From contig JALOOY010000012.1 of the NCBI GenBank assembly GCA_025454185.1, positions 1 through 10,678 on the forward strand: DNA of 10,678 nt. The letters run 5' to 3'. Below the pieces are notes generated by a model, which was not told the origin of the DNA, ran no database searches, and was given only the letters and a program-made list of their open reading frames with translations. The position numbers were made by a program, and so were the translations under genes. The DNA comes from Thermodesulfobacteriota bacterium (lineage in GTDB: Bacteria; Desulfobacterota; RBG-13-43-22). Shown here piece after piece: positions 1 to 6,122 of this stretch (positions within the stretch are counted from its first letter, which is position 1; each line of letters starts with the position of its first letter).

Positions 1-828
1 TGCGGCGATGACCGACCCCGTCGTGCTGCCCAGTCCACCCACCACAATGATAATCAGCAGGTTGAAGGTCAAAAAGAAAGAAAACAGGCCGGGCGAGATG
101 GTGGTGATCAAATGGGCCAGCAACCCCCCGGCCAGCCCCCCGAAAAAAGCGCTGCTGGTAAAAGCCAGCATTTTGTGGCGGAATACGTTGATGCCCATGG
201 CCGCGGCCGCCTGTTCGTCCTGGCGGATAGCCTGAAGGGCCCGGCCGTAACTACTTTTTACCAGCCGGGTTACCCAAAAAACGGTGATCAGGGCCAGCCC
301 CCAGGACCACCAGAGACTGGTCAGGGCCGGGAGCCCCTTCAGCCCCAGAGGTCCGTTGGTCAGGCCCTGCAGGTTATTGGCCGCCACCCGTACCACTTCC
401 CCGAAACCGAGGGTCACGATGGCCAGGTAGTCTCCCTGGACCCGAAAAACGGGGAAACCGATGAGGAACCCGAAAAAGGCCGCCACCAGCCCGCCCGTCA
501 GGAGGGCCAGGGGGAAGGGCAGGTTGATCTGATCGAGGGGCCAAATCAACGGCTCGATGATAAAGGAGATCTGCTTTTCCTCGGGCGTCATGGTCAACAG
601 GGCCGCCGTATAGGCCCCCAAGGCCACAAAGGCATTGGGGGCCAGGGAGAACTGGCCGGTGACCCCGTTGATGAGATTGAAGCTGACGGCCAGGACAATG
701 TTGATGCCGATCAGGTTCAGGATGCGCACCTGGTAATCCGTGCCGTAACGATCGAACAGGGCCAGAACGGCCAGCAGGGCCAGGAGGCTCAGAAGAGAAA
801 GGAGATTTTCCGGTTTGGGGTTGGTCAT
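1..828 (-). CDS. livM: Branched-chain amino acid ABC transporter permease LivM (3' end missing)
   Basis: This is one of the two inner-membrane permeases of a LivHMGF-type high-affinity importer for branched-chain amino acids or related amides. The window holds the first 276 residues in an uninterrupted frame; the C-terminal part, probably a few dozen residues, lies beyond the left edge. Visible family marks are hydrophobic segments near residues 9-25, 36-56 and 105-128, the motif RVQGDYLAIVTLGFGEVVR (about 129-147), and the cytoplasmic EAA-type loop GRALQAIRQDEQAAAAMGIN (205-214 region) that contacts the ATPase. The last visible residues are GGLGSTTGSVIAA. The ATG at 828 is chosen because MTNPKPENLLSLLSLLALLA gives a normal LivM N-terminus, but it has no Shine-Dalgarno site. 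Two in-frame ATGs (852, 873) lie inside the upstream repeat and the frame is open back to livH. LivH is encoded just upstream. The substrate cannot be told from the permease. Confidence 0.93.
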   Translation of the reverse strand, partial: MTNPKPENLLSLLSLLALLAVLALFDRYGTDYQVRILNLIGINIVLAVSFNLINGVTGQFSLAPNAFVALGAYTAALLTMTPEEKQISFIIEPLIWPLDQINLPFPLALLTGGLVAAFFGFLIGFPVFRVQGDYLAIVTLGFGEVVRVAANNLQGLTNGPLGLKGLPALTSLWWSWGLALITVFWVTRLVKSSYGRALQAIRQDEQAAAAMGINVFRHKMLAFTSSAFFGGLAGGLLAHLITTISPGLFSFFLTFNLLIIIVVGGLGSTTGSVIAA

Positions 829-969
829 CGGATTAGTATAAGAGACGAACATCGAACGTCCAAAATCGAACATCGAATTAGTACGAAAATAGCGTTCGGC
901 GTTGGGCGTTCGGCGAAGGGGTGAAATGGCTATAAAGGCATTACTCCACCACTCCATTACTCCCTGATT
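829..969. repeat. Repetitive spacer between livH and livM
   Basis: This 141-nt stretch has no gene of its own and is made of short repeated words. GCGTTCGGCG occurs at 892-901 and 906-915; CGAACATCGAA occurs at 867-877, with a related CGAACATCGAACG at 846-858; ATTAGTA occurs at 832-838 and 877-883. Positions 867-890 reappear with one mismatch, on the other strand, at 3217-3240. In other genomes livH and livM usually abut or overlap, so an inserted repeat is a reasonable inference. No terminator with a T-run is seen here, so livM may still be transcribed from the upstream promoter. Confidence 0.6.
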
Positions 970-1851
970 TTAATCCGTCAACTTCTCCCCGAACAGTCCC
1001 GTGGGCCGAAAAAGGAGCACGACGATCAACAGGATGAAGGCCAGGGCATCCCGGTACCCGGCCAGGGACGGAAGCCAGGCCACCAGGAGTATTTCGAGCA
1101 TCCCCAGGACCAGGCCGCCCAGGACGGCCCCGAAGACATTGCCGATGCCGCCCAGGACGGCCGCCACAAAGGCCTTCAGTCCCGGCAGGATGCCCATGAG
1201 CGGGTTGATCTGGGGATATTTCATGGCCCAGAGGATGCCCCCGGCCGCGGCCAGGGCCGAGCCCAGGGCGAAGGTCAGGCTGATCACCCGGTTGACCGGC
1301 ACCCCCATGAGGGAGACCGTTTCCAGGTCCCGGGAAATGGCCCGCATGGCCATGCCGATCCGGGTCTTATAAATGATCAGGAAGACCAGGGTCAGGATGA
1401 CCAGGGTGGCCGCTATGGTCCACAGGCTGAGGGTCAGGATGCGCACCCCGCCGAAGGTAATGATTTCGCCCAGGGCCGGGGGCCGATAAAAGGCCTTGGG
1501 GCGACCTCCGAATACGACCAGTCCCAGGTTTTCCAGCAGAAAAGAAACAGCGATGGCGGTGATCAAGGCCGAGATGCGCGGCGCCTGACGGACGGGGAGA
1601 TAGGCGCCCCGGTCGATGGCGATCCCCAGCAGGGCCGTGAGCAGGACGGCCCCCAGGGCCGCCAGCCACCAGGGCAGCATAAACTGCGCCACTCCGAAGT
1701 AGGCCACGTAGGTGGCCACCATCATCACATCGCCGTGGGCAAAGTTGATCAGACGCAGGATGCCGTAGACCAGCGTATACCCGATGGCGATCAGGCCGTA
1801 GAGACAGCCCAGGTTCAACCCGTTGATGAGCTGTTGGACCGTGGCCGTCAT
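970..1851 (-). CDS. livH: Branched-chain amino acid ABC transporter permease LivH
   Basis: This is the partner permease of LivM in a branched-chain amino acid importer of the inner membrane. With the ATG at 1851 the protein has 293 residues, a normal LivH length. The N-terminus has the family motif RLINFAHGDVMM (about 33-44), which follows the first membrane segment. The cytoplasmic EAA loop is AMRAISRDLETVSLMGVPVN, followed by a small-residue-rich helix (SALAAAGGIL). The C-terminus ends LLFRPTGLFGEKLTD, with the usual RPxGLFG motif. A GTG at 1875 would add eight residues (MAHDADQK). The ATG is preferred because it overlaps the stop of the upstream yihY-like gene as ATGA, the classic arrangement for translational coupling, and because the extra residues lie in the yihY coding sequence. 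No clear Shine-Dalgarno site precedes it, which fits coupling. The stop TAA is at 970-972. Confidence 0.93.
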   Translation of the reverse strand: MTATVQQLINGLNLGCLYGLIAIGYTLVYGILRLINFAHGDVMMVATYVAYFGVAQFMLPWWLAALGAVLLTALLGIAIDRGAYLPVRQAPRISALITAIAVSFLLENLGLVVFGGRPKAFYRPPALGEIITFGGVRILTLSLWTIAATLVILTLVFLIIYKTRIGMAMRAISRDLETVSLMGVPVNRVISLTFALGSALAAAGGILWAMKYPQINPLMGILPGLKAFVAAVLGGIGNVFGAVLGGLVLGMLEILLVAWLPSLAGYRDALAFILLIVVLLFRPTGLFGEKLTD

Positions 1852-2675
1852 TTTCTGGTCCGCATCATGAGCCACATGAGCTCACCGCCCAACACGAAGA
1901 GGGAGCAGGAATAATAGACCCAGAGGATAAAGGCCACCAGCAGGCCGAAGGACCCGTAAACGGCCGTGAAATAATTGATATAGTCGATATACAGGCGGAA
2001 AAGATATTTGGCCAGTTCCCAGAGGCCCCCGATCAGCAGGGCCGAGAAGAAGGCGGCCCGGCTGGGCGGCTTCCGGCTGGGGAGCACCCGGAAGAGAACG
2101 AAGAACATGAGGACCGAAAAAAAGTAGGCCACCAGCAGACCGGCCGACCAGCCCCACCAGCGCACGTCGAGCAGGGGGGGCAGGCCCAGCTTGCCCGGTA
2201 TGGTCTTGAGCAGATCGAAGATGGCACTCAGAATGAAAGACAGGAAAAAAAGAATCCCGGAAATCAGGACGTAGATCAGATCGTGTAGTTTCTCCCGCAG
2301 ATAGCTGTGGTGGGAAACGATTTCCAGGGTTTTGTTCAAGACCGTACGGATGGAGCCGAAGAGACGCATGGCCGTCCAGATCAACCCGGCAAAGCCGACC
2401 AGCCCGACGATCTGCCGGTCTTTAACCAGATTGACGATGATGGCCGTCATCCGGGGGGAGGCCTGGGGGAGCAGGCGTCCCAGGTAGGCCTGGATGGTCT
2501 CCAGCACCTGCTGCTGGGAATGAAGAAAGAAACCCAGGATGGAGAGGACCACCAGGATGAGGGGTATGAAACAGATCAGCAGATTAAAGGCCAGACCGGA
2601 GGCCAGAAAAAAGATGTCGTCCTGGTCCAGTTTATGAATGAACCCGGCGGATTTTTGAGGTGTTTTTCGCTTCAA
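1848..2675 (-). CDS. YihY/BrkB family inner-membrane protein
   Basis: This is a 275-residue polytopic membrane protein of the YihY/BrkB (formerly 'RNase BN') family. Members are widespread; their role is not settled, and the old ribonuclease and virulence-factor names are not reliable. The typical N-terminal pattern is visible: a short basic stretch, then DQDDIFFLASGLAFNLLICFIPLILVVLSILGFF (about 17-50). Further hydrophobic segments lie near residues 90-107, 133-152, 178-200, 212-225 and 243-268. The C-terminal region has the family pattern YGSFGLLVAFILWVYYSCSLFVLGGEL. The start is a TTG at 2675, only 2 nt after the TGA of the lipoprotein gene, so translation is probably coupled. No in-frame ATG lies close by. 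The 3' end overlaps livH by 4 nt. A tie to amino acid transport is not known for this family, so the linkage may simply be shared transcription. Confidence 0.88.
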   Translation of the reverse strand: MKRKTPQKSAGFIHKLDQDDIFFLASGLAFNLLICFIPLILVVLSILGFFLHSQQQVLETIQAYLGRLLPQASPRMTAIIVNLVKDRQIVGLVGFAGLIWTAMRLFGSIRTVLNKTLEIVSHHSYLREKLHDLIYVLISGILFFLSFILSAIFDLLKTIPGKLGLPPLLDVRWWGWSAGLLVAYFFSVLMFFVLFRVLPSRKPPSRAAFFSALLIGGLWELAKYLFRLYIDYINYFTAVYGSFGLLVAFILWVYYSCSLFVLGGELMWLMMRTRK

Positions 2676-2677
2676 GG

Positions 2678-3022
2678 TCAGGGGACCTGTTTGCTGCCTA
2701 CGGCCTCGATCTTGTCCTGGGCCTTCTGAATGCGTTCCACGGACTTTTCGGTCTTGTGGGAGGCCTCTTCGATCCGCCGCAGTGTTTCCTCATTCTGGCG
2801 CTGGGTGGCCCGCAACCTCTTTTCCGTTTCCTCCATCTGCCGGATCAAAACCTCCATCCTGCGGATCTCCTCGGCTGTGCCGGACGCGGCCGGGGTTTTT
2901 TCCTGGGCCGGAGGCGCCTTAGGAAAGGCGTAGCCGCTGATCACTTTTTTGGGGGGAGCGCAGGCAGGGAGCGACAGGCCCACCGTCAACGCCAGGACCC
3001 CGAAAAAAAGAAAAGGCTTCAT
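2678..3022 (-). CDS. Small coiled-coil lipoprotein, function unknown
   Basis: I do not recognise a named family. The 114-residue product begins with a lipoprotein signal peptide: MK, a hydrophobic stretch of about 15 residues, then the lipobox-like LPAC with Cys21 as the probable lipidated residue. A Pro/Ala-rich linker follows (about 22-49). Residues 50-107 are rich in Glu, Arg, Lys and Gln with a heptad-like pattern (EEIRRMEVLIRQMEETEKRL and onward), so a long helical coiled coil is likely. The mature protein would be anchored in the outer or inner membrane and face the periplasm. The start ATG at 3022 has a good Shine-Dalgarno site, AAGGA, at 3032-3036 on the complementary strand, about 9 nt upstream. 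It is the first gene of the minus-strand string leading into yihY, livH and livM. No clear promoter was found in front of it. Confidence 0.72.
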   Translation of the reverse strand: MKPFLFFGVLALTVGLSLPACAPPKKVISGYAFPKAPPAQEKTPAASGTAEEIRRMEVLIRQMEETEKRLRATQRQNEETLRRIEEASHKTEKSVERIQKAQDKIEAVGSKQVP

Positions 3023-3103
3023 GATTTAATATCCTTAACCGACCCCCCTTGCTCGGGGTGAGCACCCGCGAAACATGAAGCTAATGGTTCGTTACCACGG
3101 GCA

Positions 3104-3180
3104 GTCATTCCGACGAAGGCCGGAATCCAGGTTAGTAAAGGTCCTGCGTTACCTGGATGCCGGATCAAGTCCGGCATGAC
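3104..3180. repeat. REP-like imperfect inverted repeat
   Basis: Two arms of roughly 28-30 nt (3104-3131 and 3151-3180) are imperfect inverted copies of each other. The left arm begins GTCATTCCG and ends GGAATCCAGG; the right arm begins ACCTGGATGCCGG and ends CCGGCATGAC. Each arm also has its own small hairpin: TTCCG with CGGAA on the left, and a perfect 7-bp TGCCGGA/TCCGGCA with a 5-nt loop on the right. The sequence type (GTCATTCC...GGAATCCAG) resembles intergenic REP-like elements dispersed in many proteobacterial genomes. It sits between the glycosylase stop and the lipoprotein gene, where it could fold in RNA and limit read-through or protect the 3' end. That role is inferred. Confidence 0.75.
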
Positions 3181-3216
3181 AAAAAAAACAAATACGTAAA
3201 AGCGGTGTTAACCTTT

Positions 3217-3240
3217 ATTTTCGTACTAATTCGCTGTTCG
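3217..3240 (-). repeat. Second copy of the 24-nt intergenic repeat
   Basis: Read on the minus strand, this segment matches plus-strand positions 867-890 at 23 of 24 positions. The shared core includes CGAATTAGTACGAAAAT; the single difference is T versus G in CGAACA(T/G)CGAA. The copy is followed toward the glycosylase gene by another GAACAGCGA unit, giving a short 9-nt tandem (3231-3248 region). Both copies lie in gaps between minus-strand genes, in opposite orientation. No protein-coding role is apparent. Confidence 0.65.
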
Positions 3241-3261
3241 CTGTTCATTTTTTCGTTTGGA

Positions 3262-3918
3262 CTACAGTTCCAAATTCCCCAGGGGACATTCCCCGCAGCG
3301 CGGCTTCCGGGGGCGGCAGTATTGCTTGCCGGTGCGCACGATGAGGGCGTGGTATTCGTTGTACAGGGGGACTTCCGGCGCCAGGGCCTCCATGAAAAAA
3401 GACCGCAACGACTCGTAATCGGCTTCTTCGGACACCAGTCCGTGCCGGCTGAAGATCCGGTGGGTGTAGGCGTCCACCACGAAGGTCGGTAGGGCCAGGC
3501 CGTACAACATGATACTGTCCGCCGTTTCCGGCCCGATCCCGTTTACCCCCAGTAGTCCTTCCCGCAGGCGGTCCGGGTCTTCCCGGGCCAGGACCTCGAT
3601 TCGGCCCTGGTACTGGTCCACGAGAAAACGGAAAAAATTCTTCAAACGACGGGCCTTGACCCGAAAATATCCGGCCGGCCGTATCCATTCGGCCAGTTGT
3701 TGCTCCGGGGTCCGGTGCAGCACCGGGACCGCCAACGCCCCTTCCTTTTTCAAGCGGTCCAGGGCCTTTTCCACATTGGTCCAGGCGGTATTCTGGGTTA
3801 GGATGGCCCCGACCATGACCTCCAGAGGGGTTTCTCCGGGCCACCAGTGGCTGGGCCCCAGGGCGGCATAAAGACGGTCATAAACGGCCAGCAGCCTCTT
3901 ATTCATCCCCCGCGTCAT
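3262..3918 (-). CDS. Endonuclease III-superfamily DNA glycosylase (HhH-GPD, COG2231/MagIII-like)
   Basis: This is a base-excision-repair glycosylase of the endonuclease III superfamily, closest in pattern to the COG2231/MagIII-like group. From the ATG at 3918 it has 218 residues. The family helix GAILTQNTAWTNVEKAL lies at 37-53, the helix-hairpin-helix LLGVNGIGPETAD at 122-134, and the catalytic Asp149 in FVVDAYTHRIFSR. The position of the Nth catalytic lysine is occupied by Glu131 (GIGPETA), so a monofunctional glycosylase without AP-lyase activity is likely. The C-terminal iron-sulfur motif has three Cys (201, 208, 211), but the fourth, expected near 217, is absent: the protein ends PLGNLEL. 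A longer frame from an ATG at 3963 begins upstream of a near-perfect promoter (3925-3953) whose transcript would start at or beside 3918, so that start is unlikely. ATG 3906 (MNKRLLAV) is the other candidate. Substrate unknown; alkylated purines are possible by analogy with MagIII. Confidence 0.88.
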   Translation of the reverse strand: MTRGMNKRLLAVYDRLYAALGPSHWWPGETPLEVMVGAILTQNTAWTNVEKALDRLKKEGALAVPVLHRTPEQQLAEWIRPAGYFRVKARRLKNFFRFLVDQYQGRIEVLAREDPDRLREGLLGVNGIGPETADSIMLYGLALPTFVVDAYTHRIFSRHGLVSEEADYESLRSFFMEALAPEVPLYNEYHALIVRTGKQYCRPRKPRCGECPLGNLEL

Positions 3919-3924
3919 GATTCC

Positions 3925-3953
3925 ATTATAACAAACCCCCGGCCCTTTCACAA
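3925..3953 (-). promoter_or_regulatory. Sigma70-like promoter for the DNA glycosylase
   Basis: On the minus strand a -35 box TTGTGA (3953-3948) is followed by a 17-nt spacer and a perfect -10 box TATAAT (3930-3925). Transcription would begin about 7 nt downstream, near 3918, which is the first base of an in-frame ATG. The mRNA would then be leaderless from 3918, or have a 12-nt leader if translation starts at 3906. Confidence 0.72.
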
Positions 3954-3972
3954 TGGCTACCATTTTGAATAC

Positions 3973-4001
3973 TTGACGAAAATAGGAAAATAGCCTAAAG
4001 T
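3973..4001 (+). promoter_or_regulatory. Sigma70-like promoter for the EF-G/S1 operon
   Basis: TTGACG (3973-3978) and TAAAGT (3996-4001) are separated by exactly 17 nt. The predicted start near 4008 leaves a leader of about 23 nt before the EF-G ATG. The promoter is divergent from that of the glycosylase gene; the two -35 boxes are about 20 nt apart, so the two transcription units share a compact control region. Confidence 0.62.
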
Positions 4002-4020
4002 CCCTCTACGCACGAGGGGA
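4001..4020 (+). promoter_or_regulatory. Short hairpin covering the EF-G Shine-Dalgarno site
   Basis: TCCCTC (4001-4006) can pair with GAGGGG (4014-4019) around a 7-nt loop, giving five Watson-Crick pairs and one wobble. GAGGGGA is also the ribosome binding site, 10 nt before the ATG at 4031. If transcription starts near 4008 the left arm would be mostly absent from the mRNA, so the hairpin would matter only for an upstream start or read-through RNA. A regulatory role is weakly supported. Confidence 0.3.
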
Positions 4021-4030
4021 ATGCTTTACC

Positions 4031-6094
4031 ATGGTCAGGGACAATAGACTCAGTAAAATCCGCAATATCGGCATCATGGCCCATATCGACGCCGGCAAGA
4101 CCACGTTGACCGAACGGATCCTCTATTACACCGGGAAGTCCCATAAAATGGGGGAAGTCCATGACGGAGAGGCCGTGATGGACTGGATGCCGGAAGAGCA
4201 GGAACGGGGCATCACCATCACCTCCGCCGTCACCACCTGTCATTGGTTGCAGCAGACGATCAACATCATCGACACGCCCGGCCACGTGGATTTCACCATC
4301 GAAGTGGAAAGGTCCCTGCGAATCCTGGACGGGGCCGTGGCCGTCTTTTGCGCCGTGGGCGGCGTAGAGCCCCAATCGGAAACGGTCTGGCACCAGGCCG
4401 ACAAGTACCGGGTGCCCCGCATCGCTTTCATCAATAAGATGGACCGGGTGGGGGCCGATTTTCACGGGGCCGTCGACCAGATCCGGGAAAAATTGGGGGC
4501 CCAGCCCCTGGTCCTGCATCTGCCCTGGGGTCGGGAAGAGTCCTTTCAGGGCACCGTAGACCTGATCCGCATGCAGGCCGTCACCTGGCGGGAAGACACC
4601 CTGGGCTATGAACTGGAATCCCGGCCCATCCCGGAAGAACTCCGGGAGGAAGCGGACCTTTACCGGGAAAAACTCCTGGAAACCTTGTCCGACCTGGACG
4701 ATGGGCTGTTGGACCGTTACCTAAGCGGGGAGGCCATCGAGGCCGAACACCTGCTGCCCGTCGTTCGGCGAGGCACCATCGACCTGAAAATCGTCCCCGT
4801 CTTCTGCGGGGCCGCCCTGCGCAACAAGGGGGTCCAGCCCCTGCTGGACGGTATCGTTCATTTCCTGCCCAATCCGACGGATATCCCCCCGGTGAGCGGC
4901 TTGAACCCCGTAACCAAAAAAATGGAGACCCGGGCCGCCAGGGACGACGAGCCTTTTGCCGGTCTGGCCTTCAAGATCAGCATGGATCAGGGCCGGAAGC
5001 TGACGTACCTGCGTATCTATTCCGGGGTCCTGAAGGTGGGACAGGAGGTCTTGAGCCCCCTGAAAAACACCCGGGAGCGCATCGCCCGCATCCTGCGCAT
5101 GCACGCCAACAAACGGGACCGGATCGAAGAAGCCCGGGCCGGCGATATCGTGGGCATCATCGGGCTGAAAAGCGCCGCCACGGGCGACACCCTCACCGAC
5201 CCGGCCCAGCCCATTGTCCTGGAGGCCATCGACATCTATGAACCGGTCATCTCCCTGGCCGTGGAACCCCGCAGCTCCGGACAACAGGAACGGATCATGG
5301 AGCTGTTGGAGAAAATGGCCGAAGAGGACCCCACCTTTCGCTTCCGGCTGGACGACGATTCCGGCCAGATCGTCATCTCGGGCATGGGGGAACTGCATCT
5401 GGAGGTACTGGTCCACCGCCTGGAACGGGAATACCACCTGGCCGTCAACGTGGGCAAGCCCCAGGTGGTCTACCGGGAGACCATCCAAAAACCGGTGGAG
5501 GTCGAGGAGGTCTTTGACCGGGAACTGGGCGGGACCCGCCATCAGGCCCAGGTAGCCCTGCAGTTGCTGCCCCATACGCGCGGCGAAGGGAACCTGTTCC
5601 TGAATATGGCGCCGGAGGAATCCGTCCCGCTCTCCATCATCGAAGCGGTGGCCGCCGCCATCAACGAATCCTTCACCTCCGGGGTCCTGCAGGGCTACCC
5701 GGTAGTGGATGTGAAAGTGGTTTTGACAGCGGCCCGGACCACCGAAAGCCAGTTTTCGGAGATGGCTTTCCGGGTAGCCGCCAGCCTGGCCTTCCGCAAC
5801 GGCTGCCTCCAGGCCCAGCCGGTCCTGCTGGAACCGGTCATGAAAATGGAAATCATCGTTCCGGACGAATTTTTAGGGGAAGTCATCGGCGATTTAAACA
5901 GCCGCAAGGGGAAAATCGAACAGATCACGCCGCGCAATAAAATTCAACAGGTGAAGGCCACGGCCCCCCTTTCCCAGTTGTTCGGTTATTCCACGGCCCT
6001 GCGCTCCGCCAGCCAGGGCCGGGCCACCTTTACCATGCACTTTTCCCATTACAGCCGGGCCAGCGCGCCGGCGGCCATGACGGGAAAAAATTAA
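4031..6094 (+). CDS. Elongation factor G paralogue (EF-G2-like)
   Basis: This 687-residue ribosomal GTPase has the full EF-G layout. G-domain motifs are AHIDAGKTT (17-25), RGITIT (59-64), DTPGH (81-85) and NKMD (135-138). Domain II follows near 305-400, domain III near 405-475 (DSGQIVISGMGELHLEVL), then domains IV and V. Cytosolic role: translocation or ribosome recycling. Domain IV departs from housekeeping EF-G. The usual SGGRGQYGHV is LGGTRHQAQV (499-508), and the tip loop that in E. coli reads SYHDVDSSE, with the conserved translocation His583, is here RTTESQFSE (569-577), with Thr at the His position. The gene lies outside an rpsL-rpsG-tuf context. Together these suggest a secondary EF-G (spdEFG/EF-G2 type), perhaps specialised for recycling or stress. 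The ATG at 4031 has GAGGGGA 10 nt upstream. An S1-domain gene follows 28 nt after the stop. The EF-G identity is certain; the specialisation is inferred. Confidence 0.95.
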   Translation: MVRDNRLSKIRNIGIMAHIDAGKTTLTERILYYTGKSHKMGEVHDGEAVMDWMPEEQERGITITSAVTTCHWLQQTINIIDTPGHVDFTIEVERSLRILDGAVAVFCAVGGVEPQSETVWHQADKYRVPRIAFINKMDRVGADFHGAVDQIREKLGAQPLVLHLPWGREESFQGTVDLIRMQAVTWREDTLGYELESRPIPEELREEADLYREKLLETLSDLDDGLLDRYLSGEAIEAEHLLPVVRRGTIDLKIVPVFCGAALRNKGVQPLLDGIVHFLPNPTDIPPVSGLNPVTKKMETRAARDDEPFAGLAFKISMDQGRKLTYLRIYSGVLKVGQEVLSPLKNTRERIARILRMHANKRDRIEEARAGDIVGIIGLKSAATGDTLTDPAQPIVLEAIDIYEPVISLAVEPRSSGQQERIMELLEKMAEEDPTFRFRLDDDSGQIVISGMGELHLEVLVHRLEREYHLAVNVGKPQVVYRETIQKPVEVEEVFDRELGGTRHQAQVALQLLPHTRGEGNLFLNMAPEESVPLSIIEAVAAAINESFTSGVLQGYPVVDVKVVLTAARTTESQFSEMAFRVAASLAFRNGCLQAQPVLLEPVMKMEIIVPDEFLGEVIGDLNSRKGKIEQITPRNKIQQVKATAPLSQLFGYSTALRSASQGRATFTMHFSHYSRASAPAAMTGKN

Positions 6095-6122
6095 ACAGAA
6101 TGGAGTAGTTGCCACAGGACCT

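Noticed and set aside
112..924. 270-codon plus-strand frame opposite livM
   Set aside because: Its product is Gln/Gly-rich noise; the minus-strand translation is an unmistakable LivM permease.
1852..1875. GTG start giving LivH eight extra residues
   Set aside because: These residues are encoded within the yihY coding sequence; the ATG at 1851 in the ATGA overlap is the more usual coupled start.
3919..3963. Extended N-terminus of the DNA glycosylase from ATG 3963
   Set aside because: The extra 15 residues (MVAIVKGPGVCYNGI) overlap a strong -35/-10 promoter and do not resemble the family N-terminus.
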